Assembly (NCBI GenBank): GCA_965278945.1
Contig: OZ257128.1
Coordinates: 1,798,001-1,862,000 of the forward strand
DNA from: UBA10649 sp965278945
Lineage (GTDB): Bacteria > Actinomycetota > Actinomycetes > S36-B12
Direction of reading: 5' to 3'
Length of the DNA: 64,000 nt
The notes beneath the pieces are model-generated. The model saw only the letters and a list, made by a program, of their open reading frames with translations, was not told where the DNA came from and searched no databases. This document shows positions 16,216-24,330 of the stretch, piece after piece. The number at the start of each line of letters is the position of its first letter. Position 1 is the first letter of the stretch. The translations under genes and the position numbers were made by a program.

Positions 16216-17703
16216 ATGCGCGCTATCGATCACTGGATCAATGGTTCCCTCGTCCCGTCGACCTCCGGCCGCAGCGGGCCTGTCTACGACCCCGCCACCG
16301 GCCAGCAGCAGGCGGTCGTCGGCCTGGCATCAGTAGCGGAGGTAGACGCGGCGGTAGCCGCCGCAGCAGCCGCGTTCCCGGCGTGGCGCGCGACCTCACT
16401 GTCGCGCCGCGCGGAGGTGATGTTCAACTTCCGACAGCTCGTGGTGAGCCACCGTGACGAGATCGCCGAGCTCTTGTCGAGCGAGCACGGCAAGGTGCCA
16501 AGCGACGCGGCCGGCGAGCTCGCGCGGGGCATCGAGAACATCGAGTTCGCGTGCGGCATCCCCGCGCTGCTCAAGGGCGGCTATTCCGAGGGCGTCTCGG
16601 GCGGAGTCGACGTGTACTCGATCAAGCAGCCCCTCGGCGTCGTCGCCGGCATCACGCCATTCAACTTCCCGGCCATGGTCCCGATGTGGATGTTCGCCAA
16701 CGCGATCGCCACCGGCAACACCTTCGTCCTCAAGCCGAGCGAAAAGGACCCGTCCGTCTCGCTGCTGTTGGCGGACCTGCTCAAGCAGGCGGGACTGCCC
16801 GACGGTGTGTTCAACGTCGTACATGGCGATAAGACCGCTGTCGATCGGATCCTCGAGCACCCCGACATCGAGGCGGTCAGCTTCGTCGGGTCGACGCCGA
16901 TCGCGCAGTACATCTACTCGACCGGCACGGCGAACGGCAAGCGCGTCCAGGCTCTCGGCGGCGCCAAGAACCACATGGTCGTGCTGCCCGACGCGGACAT
17001 CAACATGGCTGCGGACGCGGCCGTCAGTGCCGCCTACGGTTCCGCCGGCGAGCGCTGCATGGCGATCTCGGTTGTTGTTGCCGTCGGCGGTGTCGGCGAC
17101 AAGCTGATCGACGCGATCACCGAGCGCCTGCCCAAGCTCAAGGTTGGCCCCGGCACCGATCCGAATGCGGAGATGGGACCCCTCATCACGGGCGAGCATC
17201 GCGACAAGGTCGCGTCATACCTCGAAGGCGCTCCGGCGGAGGGCGCGACCGTTGTCGTCGACGGCCGCGATGCGGATCTTCCCGCGGAGGGCTTCTTCCT
17301 CGGCGTGTCACTGATCGACAACGTCACCCCTGGCATGAAGTCCTACGACGACGAGATCTTCGGGCCAGTGCTGTCCGTCGTTCGGGTCGACACATACGAC
17401 GAGGCAGTCGCGCTCATCAACGACCACCAGTACGGCAACGGCACCGCGATCTTCACTCGCGACGGCGGAGCCGCGAAGCGGTTCCAGTTCGAGATCCAGG
17501 TCGGCATGGTCGGCATCAACGTGCCGATCCCGGTCCCGGTCGCGTACTACAGCTTCGGCGGATGGAAGGCGTCGATCTTCGGCGACAGCAACATCTACGG
17601 GCCGGCCGGGATCGAGTTCTACACGCGCACGAAGACGATCACCTCGCGGTGGCCGGACCCGGCCACGTCGACGGTCGATCTCGGCTTCCCCCGTACCCGC
17701 TAG
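16216..17703 (+). CDS. mmsA: CoA-acylating methylmalonate/malonate-semialdehyde dehydrogenase
   Basis: Oxidises malonate or methylmalonate semialdehyde with NAD and CoA to acetyl- or propionyl-CoA and CO2. The 495 residues carry the catalytic Cys281 in GSAGERCMAIS. The ALGGAKNH segment (247-253) lacks the general-base glutamate found in hydrolytic aldehyde dehydrogenases, which is diagnostic of this CoA-dependent branch. ATG 16216 has GGAG upstream; a 5' ATG at 16183 would add 11 unconserved residues. In this operon it would process the transamination products of beta-alanine or 3-aminoisobutyrate. Confidence 0.93.
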   Translation: MRAIDHWINGSLVPSTSGRSGPVYDPATGQQQAVVGLASVAEVDAAVAAAAAAFPAWRATSLSRRAEVMFNFRQLVVSHRDEIAELLSSEHGKVPSDAAGELARGIENIEFACGIPALLKGGYSEGVSGGVDVYSIKQPLGVVAGITPFNFPAMVPMWMFANAIATGNTFVLKPSEKDPSVSLLLADLLKQAGLPDGVFNVVHGDKTAVDRILEHPDIEAVSFVGSTPIAQYIYSTGTANGKRVQALGGAKNHMVVLPDADINMAADAAVSAAYGSAGERCMAISVVVAVGGVGDKLIDAITERLPKLKVGPGTDPNAEMGPLITGEHRDKVASYLEGAPAEGATVVVDGRDADLPAEGFFLGVSLIDNVTPGMKSYDDEIFGPVLSVVRVDTYDEAVALINDHQYGNGTAIFTRDGGAAKRFQFEIQVGMVGINVPIPVPVAYYSFGGWKASIFGDSNIYGPAGIEFYTRTKTITSRWPDPATSTVDLGFPRTR

Positions 17704-17729
17704 CCCCCCGCCACAACGAAAGGCGACTC

Positions 17730-18749
17730 ATGGACATCGGCGTCGTTCTCCAGTGCACTCCCCCGGCCGCGCGGGTCATCGACCTCGCCAAGCGCGCCGA
17801 GTCCTATGGGTTCGGCTACGTGTGGACCTTCGATTCCCACATCCTGTGGGAGGAGCCGTACGTCATCTACAGCAAGATCCTCGACGAGACCCGCAAGGTG
17901 ATCGTCGGGCCGATGGTGACGAACCCCGCGACTCGCGACATCACTGTTACGGCGTCGGTCTTCGCAACGCTCAACGAGATGTACGGCAACCGCACGGTGA
18001 TCGGCATCGGTCGCGGCGACTCGGCGGTTCGGGTGACCAATGGCAAGCCCGTCTCGGTCGCCGACCTGCGGCAATCGGTGCTCGACATCAAGGGACTGGT
18101 CAACGGCCGCGCGATCGACCACAGCGGCGGAAGCCTCCGACTGCCGTGGGCAAAGCAGAGCCGCACCGACGTATGGGTCGCCGCGTACGGGCCGAAGATG
18201 CTCGCCGTCACCGGCGAGGTGGGCGATGGCTTCATCCTGCAGCTCGCCGATCCGTCGATCGCCGAGTGGACGATCAAGGCCGTACGCGATGCCGCGGCCG
18301 CGGCAGGACGCGATCCCGACTCGATCTACATCTGCGTTGCCGCGCCCGCCTACGTCACCGACGATGTCGAGCATGCGCGTGACCAGCTTCGCTGGTTCGG
18401 CGGCATGGTCGGCAATCACGTCGCCGACATCGTCGAGCGCTACGGAGAGAACGGCAGTGCGGTCCCGCAGGCGTTGACCGACTACATCAAGAACCGCAAG
18501 GGCTACGACTACAACACCCACGGCCAGGCCCACAACGAGCACACCGACTTCGTGCCCGACGAGATCATCGACCGGTTCTGCATCATCGGACCGCCCGCGG
18601 AGCACATCCGCAGGCTCGAGGAACTCGAGGCGCTCGGCGTCGACCAGTTCGCGCTGTACCTGCAGCACGACGACAAGGACGCCACCTTGTCCGCGTACGG
18701 CGAGAAGATCATCCCCGCGGTGCAGGAGAAGCTGAGGGCTCGCGAGTGA
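17730..18749 (+). CDS. LLM-class (F420-type) flavin oxidoreductase of the pyrimidine operon
   Basis: Luciferase-like TIM-barrel oxidoreductase of 339 residues. It resembles the TIGR03842-type F420-dependent group, which is known to accompany dihydropyrimidinase genes. Visible features are the N-terminal strand MDIGVVLQ, the SYGFGYVWTFDSH loop, and the RTVIGIGRGDSAV and AYGPKMLAVTGEVGDGFIL segments of F420-binding relatives. The true role is unknown. It may be a redox step on the pyrimidine or dihydropyrimidine, because no classical dihydropyrimidine dehydrogenase is present in the window. ATG 17730 has GAAAGG 7 bp upstream. It overlaps the next gene by GTGA. Confidence 0.88.
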   Translation: MDIGVVLQCTPPAARVIDLAKRAESYGFGYVWTFDSHILWEEPYVIYSKILDETRKVIVGPMVTNPATRDITVTASVFATLNEMYGNRTVIGIGRGDSAVRVTNGKPVSVADLRQSVLDIKGLVNGRAIDHSGGSLRLPWAKQSRTDVWVAAYGPKMLAVTGEVGDGFILQLADPSIAEWTIKAVRDAAAAAGRDPDSIYICVAAPAYVTDDVEHARDQLRWFGGMVGNHVADIVERYGENGSAVPQALTDYIKNRKGYDYNTHGQAHNEHTDFVPDEIIDRFCIIGPPAEHIRRLEELEALGVDQFALYLQHDDKDATLSAYGEKIIPAVQEKLRARE

Positions 18750-19654
18750 GCGAACCCCGACCCGCAGGACCTCGTCCACAGCGCCAGAGCACCGTCACGC
18801 GCCGCATCAAGAAGGGCGCCAGCGGTGTCCTGTGGGCACTCGCCGGTGTACTGCTGTGCATGCTGATGTGGGAACTGGTCAAGTGGTTCGGCGGCATCGT
18901 GTCGATCCCGATCAACACCTCGGATCTGTCCATGCCGCATGTCTGGACGATGATCAACGGCGCATGGCAGCCCGAGGTCCGCGGATCAGACACCACGGTC
19001 CTTCAGGCCGTTCTGCAGGCCGCTGCGTACTCCTTATTGATCGCGCTCGGCGGATTCATCATCGGCGTCACCGTGGGCCTCATCCTCGCGATCGTCATGC
19101 AGCGCTTCGCGTTCCTCGAGCGAGGTCTCCTGCCATTCGTCATCGCCTCGCAGACGGTGCCACTGATCGCTCTCGCTCCCCTGATCACCGGCATAGGCAA
19201 TCGCGTCAGCATCGGGCCAATCGAGTGGAGCACGACCTACTCGGTGATGTTCATCGCGGCGTACCTGGCGTTCTTCCCGCTGAGCGTCGGAGCCCTCCGC
19301 GGACTGCACGCGCCCACGCCCACGTCCCTTGAACTGATGCGGTCCTACGCCGCCACCCCGCGCGCGACTCTCATCAAGCTGCGCTTCCCGGCCTCGCTCC
19401 CCTACCTCGTCCCCGCGATGAAGGTCTCTGCCGCTGCGGCCGTGGTCGGCACCGTTGTCGCGGAGATCTCGACCGGGGTTCGCGGCGGCATCGGTCGCCT
19501 GATCCTCGAGTACTCCCGCGAGGCGACGTCCCAGCCGGCCAAGGTCTACGTCGCCGTCTTCGGAGCGATCATCCTTGGCCTGGTCGCGGCCGGACTCGTC
19601 ACAGCTTTGGACCTCTACCTCACTCGCAACCTGCCCAAGGAGTCCCCCGCATGA
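18746..19654 (+). CDS. ABC transporter permease (SsuC/ThiX-like), first copy
   Basis: Inner-membrane permease of 302 residues in the BPD_transp_1 family, with a charged N-terminus, about six helices and the cytoplasmic coupling loop LELMRSYAATPRATLIKLRF. The GTG at 18746 overlaps the flavoprotein stop and its own stop overlaps the ATPase start (ATGA). The neighbouring binding protein is of the NMT1/THI5 kind, whose transporters carry pyrimidine- or flavin-like rings, so a pyrimidine-related solute is a reasonable guess. Confidence 0.9.
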   Translation: MSEPRPAGPRPQRQSTVTRRIKKGASGVLWALAGVLLCMLMWELVKWFGGIVSIPINTSDLSMPHVWTMINGAWQPEVRGSDTTVLQAVLQAAAYSLLIALGGFIIGVTVGLILAIVMQRFAFLERGLLPFVIASQTVPLIALAPLITGIGNRVSIGPIEWSTTYSVMFIAAYLAFFPLSVGALRGLHAPTPTSLELMRSYAATPRATLIKLRFPASLPYLVPAMKVSAAAAVVGTVVAEISTGVRGGIGRLILEYSREATSQPAKVYVAVFGAIILGLVAAGLVTALDLYLTRNLPKESPA

Positions 19655-20466
19655 CCGACACGGCAACCGAATCCGCAGTCGTCGCGAGCGGCATCTGGAA
19701 GGTCTTCAACCCCGGCCTGCCCAACGAGGTCACGGCGCTGCAGGACATCGACCTGACCGTGGGTCGCGGTGAGTTCATCTCGCTCATCGGCCCGTCGGGT
19801 TGCGGAAAGAGCACCCTGCTGCGCGTCATTGCCGATCTCACCGACGCGTCGCAGGGCACCATGACCGTCGCGGGCATGTCGGCTGCGCAGGCCCGCCAGG
19901 AGCAGCGCTACGGCATTGCGTTCCAGCAGGCCGCCCTGTTCGACTGGCGCACGGTGCGCCGCAACGTTGAACTGCCGCTCGAACTGCAGGGCTGGGACTC
20001 CGCTCGACGCAAGGCGCGCGCTCTGGAACTGCTCGAGATGGTGCAGCTCGCGGACTTCGCCGATCACCGCCCGTGGGAACTGTCCGGCGGCATGCAGCAG
20101 CGCGTGGCGATCGCTCGCTCGCTCGCGGTCGACCCGCCCCTGCTGCTCATGGACGAGCCGTTCGGCGCCCTCGACGAGATGACCCGCGAGCGCATGCAGA
20201 ACGAACTGCTGCGCATCCGCTTGGAGACCGGCAAGTCGATCATCTTCGTCACTCACTCGATCCCCGAGGCGGTGTACCTGTCCGACCGCGTCGTCGTCAT
20301 GTCACCGCGTCCTGGCCGCATCACCGATGTCGTCTCGGTGAACCTCGGCGACCGCAATGAGGACACCCGCGAGGCCGAGGAGTTCTTCAGATCGGTCACG
20401 GCCGTGCGCGAGGCCCTGCGCGGCAATCCGAGCAGCGCCACGCGCGCGAGGATCGGCGAGGTGTAG
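19651..20466 (+). CDS. ABC transporter ATP-binding protein (SsuB/TauB-like)
   Basis: ATPase of the operon's importer, 271 residues: Walker A GPSGCGKST, Q-loop in GIAFQQAALFDW, signature LSGGMQQRVAIARSL, Walker B LLLMDEPFGALDE and switch histidine in VTHSIPEA. All motifs are intact. It lies between two permease genes with overlaps at both ends (ATGA and TAGTG), consistent with one four-subunit complex with a heterodimeric membrane part. Confidence 0.93.
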   Translation: MTDTATESAVVASGIWKVFNPGLPNEVTALQDIDLTVGRGEFISLIGPSGCGKSTLLRVIADLTDASQGTMTVAGMSAAQARQEQRYGIAFQQAALFDWRTVRRNVELPLELQGWDSARRKARALELLEMVQLADFADHRPWELSGGMQQRVAIARSLAVDPPLLLMDEPFGALDEMTRERMQNELLRIRLETGKSIIFVTHSIPEAVYLSDRVVVMSPRPGRITDVVSVNLGDRNEDTREAEEFFRSVTAVREALRGNPSSATRARIGEV

Positions 20467-21236
20467 TGGCCACCCGATTGCGGAGCGTCTGGCCTCCGCT
20501 TCTCATTGCCGTCATCGTGGTCGGCGCGTGGCAGCTACTCGTCGTCGTCCGCGATATCCCCCCGTACCTGCTGCCGTCTCCTGGCTTGATCGCGAGCAAC
20601 TTCTTCAAGGACGTCAGCTTGATGTGGGGCGCCGCGTTCTACACAGGCACCACCGCACTGCTCGGCTTAATGTTCGGAACATTTCTCGGGCTCATCGCCG
20701 CGTTTCTCGCGCAGCGCTTCATTGTTGTGAACAAACTTGTCACGCCGCTCGCGGCCGGACTCGCCGCGGTGCCGATCATCGCCCTCACTCCGATTCTCAA
20801 CAACATGTTCAACATCACCAGCCGCACACCCCGCGTGCTCGTCACGACGATCATCGTGTTCTTCCCGATCTTCGTGAACGTGATCCGCGGACTCGTGGAC
20901 GTGCAGCCAGTTCAACTCGAACTGATGCGCTCGATGAACGCGACTCCACGACGGGTACTGCGAATTCTTCGTATTCCCAACGCAATTCCGTTCTTCTTTA
21001 CCGGCATGAAGATCGCCGCTCCGCTCGCGGTGATCGCTGCACTGGTCGCCGAGTACTTCGGCGGACCGCAGTTGGGACTCGGCGCACGGATCGCGTCGAA
21101 CGCCGCCAACACTGCTTACGGGCGAGCGTGGGCTTATGTCGTCGCGGCCATCATCACGGGCCTGCTGTTCTACCTCATCGTGCTGCTCGTGGAGCGCTGG
21201 GTAGCACCATGGACGAGCAAACCTCGCACGAAATAG
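20466..21236 (+). CDS. ABC transporter permease, second copy
   Basis: Second permease, 256 residues, paired with the 18746 gene in an apparent heterodimer. It has about six hydrophobic segments and the coupling loop LELMRSMNATPRRVLRILRI, close to that of the first permease, suggesting an old duplication. The GTG start at 20466 shares a base with the ATPase stop. The local sequence is slightly more AT-rich than its neighbours. A 109 bp spacer separates it from the binding-protein gene. Confidence 0.9.
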   Translation: MATRLRSVWPPLLIAVIVVGAWQLLVVVRDIPPYLLPSPGLIASNFFKDVSLMWGAAFYTGTTALLGLMFGTFLGLIAAFLAQRFIVVNKLVTPLAAGLAAVPIIALTPILNNMFNITSRTPRVLVTTIIVFFPIFVNVIRGLVDVQPVQLELMRSMNATPRRVLRILRIPNAIPFFFTGMKIAAPLAVIAALVAEYFGGPQLGLGARIASNAANTAYGRAWAYVVAAIITGLLFYLIVLLVERWVAPWTSKPRTK

Positions 21237-21345
21237 ACGGCGTTATCGACCCGTTACCAGTCCTGCCGACATCTGCAACCACCGCGCAACATGATCGCAA
21301 CAGCACGGCACTACAACCAAGGCACCACAACATCCAGGAGGAAGC

Positions 21346-22566
21346 ATGCGTCACACCACACGCAGCCGATGGGTCGCCCTGACGGGCGTTGCCGTCGTCG
21401 GCGCACTTGCGCTGTCTGCTTGCAGTTCGAGCTCCACGTCGGAGTCGTCCTCGTCTGCAGCAGCGCCCGCGAGCTCCGCGGCGCCCGCATCGTCAGCAGC
21501 CCCCGCATCGTCGGCCGCTGCAGAGGAGTGCACCACGCCCACCCCGGTCAAGCTCCAACTGCAGTGGGTGGCGCAGGCCCAGTTCGCCGGCTACTACGCG
21601 GCCAAGGACCTCGGCTACTACGCCGATGCCTGCCTCGACGTGACCATCCTTGAGGGTGGCGTCGACATCGTGCCCCAGACCGTTCTCGCGCAAGGCGGCG
21701 CGGACTTCGCGATCTCGTGGGTGCCCAAGGCTCTCGCCTCGATCGAGCAGGGCGCGGCAATCACCAACGTCGCGCAGGTCTTCCAGCGCTCGGGCACGCT
21801 CCAGGTGTCATTCGCGGACGCGGGCATCACGACCGCCGCGGACTTCAAGGGCAAGAAGATCGGCAACTGGGGCTTCGGCAACGAGTACGAGGTCTTCGCT
21901 GCGATCACGAAGGCCGGCCTCGACCCGGCCGCCGACGTCGAGCTCGTTCAGCAGCAGTTCGACATGGCCGCTCTTCTCAACGGCGAGATCGACGCTGCCG
22001 AGGCCATGACGTACAACGAGTACGCACAGGTGCTCGAGGCCGTGAACCCTGATACCGGCGAGCTGTACCAGCCGGAGGACTTCAACGTCGTCGACTACAA
22101 CACCGAAGGCGTCGCGATGTACCAGGACGCGATCTGGGCCTCGACAGAGCGACTTGCCGACGCTGAGTACCAGGCCCTCACGCAGGCTTTCGTGACGGCA
22201 TCGCTGCAGGGCTGGATCCACTGCCGCGACAACGCCCAGGAGTGCACGGACATCGTGCTCGCCGCGGGCACCAAGCTCGGCGCCAGCCACCAGTTGTGGC
22301 AGATGAACGAGGTCAACAAGCTCATCTGGCCATCGCCGCTGGGCGTCGGCGTCATCGATCCGGTCATCTGGACCCAGACCGTCGATGTCGCCCTGAACAC
22401 CAAGAACCTCGAGGGTGCAACGGTCATCACGGCCGAGCCGCCCGCCGAGGCTTACACCACGGAGTTCGCTGTCGCCGCGAACGCCGAGCTGTCGGGAGCC
22501 GGAGAGGACACCACCGGAACGGCATTCGCGCCGATCTCGGTGACTCTCGCGGAGGGTGGCAACTAG
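21346..22566 (+). CDS. NMT1/THI5-like substrate-binding lipoprotein
   Basis: Extracellular binding protein of 406 residues for the upstream ABC importer. It has a lipoprotein signal with lipobox LSAC (Cys26), then a Ser/Ala/Pro tether with a repeated SAAPAS unit (about residues 37-60). The folded domain starts VKLQLQWVAQAQFAGYYAA, the hallmark opening of THI5/NMT1-like proteins that bind hydroxymethylpyrimidine, riboflavin or related rings. WAVQ-type motifs and the QQFDMAALLNGEIDA loop are as in that family. AGGAGG precedes the ATG. It is followed by a strong hairpin. Substrate is not proven; a pyrimidine or its breakdown product fits the operon. Confidence 0.9.
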   Translation: MRHTTRSRWVALTGVAVVGALALSACSSSSTSESSSSAAAPASSAAPASSAAPASSAAAEECTTPTPVKLQLQWVAQAQFAGYYAAKDLGYYADACLDVTILEGGVDIVPQTVLAQGGADFAISWVPKALASIEQGAAITNVAQVFQRSGTLQVSFADAGITTAADFKGKKIGNWGFGNEYEVFAAITKAGLDPAADVELVQQQFDMAALLNGEIDAAEAMTYNEYAQVLEAVNPDTGELYQPEDFNVVDYNTEGVAMYQDAIWASTERLADAEYQALTQAFVTASLQGWIHCRDNAQECTDIVLAAGTKLGASHQLWQMNEVNKLIWPSPLGVGVIDPVIWTQTVDVALNTKNLEGATVITAEPPAEAYTTEFAVAANAELSGAGEDTTGTAFAPISVTLAEGGN

Positions 22567-22576
22567 CACGTAGCGT

Positions 22577-22618
22577 CGTGATGAGGGGCCGGCGAGCAAT
22601 CGCCGGCCCCTCATCACG
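22577..22618 (+). terminator. Strong hairpin ending the pyrimidine/transporter operon
   Basis: A perfect 19 bp stem (arms 22577-22595 and 22600-22618) closed by a GCAA tetraloop, starting 10 bp after the binding-protein stop codon. There is no long T run, as is common for actinobacterial terminators. Confidence 0.85.
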
Positions 22619-22692
22619 TTCTCGTCGTTTCGGCCGCATCAACCGTGTCGGCGTGTGAGACTCATTCCCCACATCGATGACAGGAGTGAGTA

Positions 22693-24240
22693 GTGATCAT
22701 CCATCGCAGCCCGCTGGCCGACGTGGTCATCCCCGAGGACGCGATCACGGCGTGGGTGCTCCAGGAGGCAGAACGCGTGCCGGACCGCGCAGCACTCATC
22801 GACGGCCCCACCGGCCGCACTTACACCTACAGCCAGTTGGCGGGAATGATCCATTCCTTCGCCGGCGGCCTTGCTGCCCGAGGCCTGGGGCCGGGCGACA
22901 CCGTCGCGATCATGGCTCCGAACATCCCCGAGTATGCCGTCGTGTTCCACGGAGCGGCCGTCGCCGGCGTGGCGATCAGCACGATCAACCCGACCTACAC
23001 GGCGGACGAGGTCCGCTTCCAGCTCAACGACTCGCAGGCCACGATCTTGTTCACGATCGCGATGTTCGTCGACACGGCCAAGGAGGCCGTGCAGGGCACG
23101 CCCACGGGCGAGATCGTTGTCATCGGCGAGGCCCCCGAAGGCACGACTGCTGTCACCGAGTTCTTCGGTGCGCCCATCGCGCAGGTTCCTGTCGACACCT
23201 CCGAGCACGTTGTCGTGCTGCCGTACTCGTCCGGTACCACCGGCTTCCCCAAGGGCGTCATGCTCACGCATCGCAACCTCGTCGCGAACCTGGCGCAGTG
23301 CGAGGAGGCGCTGGCCGTCGAAGATGGCGAGGTCGTGCTCGCCGTCCTGCCGTTCTTCCACATCTACGGCATGCAGGTCCTCATGAACGGGTTCCTCTCG
23401 CGCGGCGCGACGATCGTGACGCTGCCCCGCTTCGACCTCGAGCAGGCACTGTCGATCATCCAGGAGCGGAAGATCACCCGCTTCTATGTCGTGCCGCCGA
23501 TCGTTCTGGCGCTCGCCAAGCACCCTCTCGTCGACCAGTACGACCTGAGCAGCCTGAAGCAGGTGTTCTCCGGCGCAGCTCCACTCGGCTCGGAGCTCGC
23601 TCAGGAGGCAGCGGCCCGCCTGAACTGCGAGGTCGCACAGGGGTACGGAATGACCGAGCTCAGTCCGGTCAGCCATGCCACACTTCCCGGCACGTTCAAG
23701 GCCGGCACGGTCGGCGTCGCGGTCCCGAACACCGAGAGTCGCATCGTTGATCCCGAGACCGGCGAGGACCAGGAGATCGGCGGTGTCGGAGAGCTGTGGG
23801 TCCGCGGACCGCAGGTCATGAAGGGCTACCTCAACAACCCCGGCGCGACGGCCGCGACGATCGATGCGGATGGCTTCCTTCACACCGGCGACATTGCCGT
23901 CGTCGACGAGGACGCTCACTACTCGATCGTCGACCGCCTGAAGGAGCTCATCAAGTACAAGGGCTTCCAGGTCGCGCCGGCAGAACTCGAGGCGCTGCTG
24001 CTCACCCATCCGGCGATCGCCGATGCGGCGGTCATCGGTGTCGCGGACGACGAGGCCGGGGAGATTCCCCGCGCGTTCATCGTCGTGAAGCCGGGCCAGG
24101 AACTCACAGCGGACGACATCACGGTGTTCATGCAGGACAAGGTGGCGACCTACAAGGTGGTGCACGACGTGGTCTTCACCGACGCCATCCCGAAGTCGGC
24201 GTCCGGCAAGATCCTGCGCCGCCTCCTGCGCGACTCGTAG
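22693..24240 (+). CDS. Acyl-CoA synthetase, 4-coumarate:CoA ligase-like
   Basis: ANL-superfamily ligase of 515 residues that activates a carboxylic acid to its CoA thioester through an acyl-adenylate. It has the ATP loop YSSGTTGFPKG, the YGMTE motif, the TGDIA hinge region and the terminal PKSASGKIL with catalytic lysine. The sequence most resembles 4-coumarate:CoA ligase-like enzymes; acyl specificity cannot be read. GTG 22693 has GAGTGAG just upstream. It stands alone between two hairpins, so it is probably its own transcription unit. Confidence 0.9.
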   Translation: MIIHRSPLADVVIPEDAITAWVLQEAERVPDRAALIDGPTGRTYTYSQLAGMIHSFAGGLAARGLGPGDTVAIMAPNIPEYAVVFHGAAVAGVAISTINPTYTADEVRFQLNDSQATILFTIAMFVDTAKEAVQGTPTGEIVVIGEAPEGTTAVTEFFGAPIAQVPVDTSEHVVVLPYSSGTTGFPKGVMLTHRNLVANLAQCEEALAVEDGEVVLAVLPFFHIYGMQVLMNGFLSRGATIVTLPRFDLEQALSIIQERKITRFYVVPPIVLALAKHPLVDQYDLSSLKQVFSGAAPLGSELAQEAAARLNCEVAQGYGMTELSPVSHATLPGTFKAGTVGVAVPNTESRIVDPETGEDQEIGGVGELWVRGPQVMKGYLNNPGATAATIDADGFLHTGDIAVVDEDAHYSIVDRLKELIKYKGFQVAPAELEALLLTHPAIADAAVIGVADDEAGEIPRAFIVVKPGQELTADDITVFMQDKVATYKVVHDVVFTDAIPKSASGKILRRLLRDS

Positions 24241-24302
24241 GTTGTGTGGCCAGTCGTGGGGGTCCGGGCTGCGCCCGAGACCCCCACGACTGGCCACACA
24301 AC
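24241..24302. terminator. Very long bidirectional hairpin between convergent genes
   Basis: Begins at the base after the ligase stop codon. The arms 24241-24264 and 24279-24302 pair perfectly over 24 bp and extend by a further 5 bp (65-69 with 73-77) around a TGC loop, with one bulged A at 24278. It lies between convergent ends at 24240 and 24331, so it probably terminates both. Confidence 0.85.
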
Positions 24303-24330
24303 GCAACGTTCGGGGTGGTGCTTGCGAGGC

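Noticed and set aside
21450..21520. Possible CRISPR-like repeat array
   Set aside because: Short 18 bp coding repeats for a lipoprotein tether, with no spacers or cas genes.
22639..24306. 555-residue minus-strand frame opposite the acyl-CoA ligase
   Set aside because: Antisense shadow with no motifs, running through the terminator hairpins.
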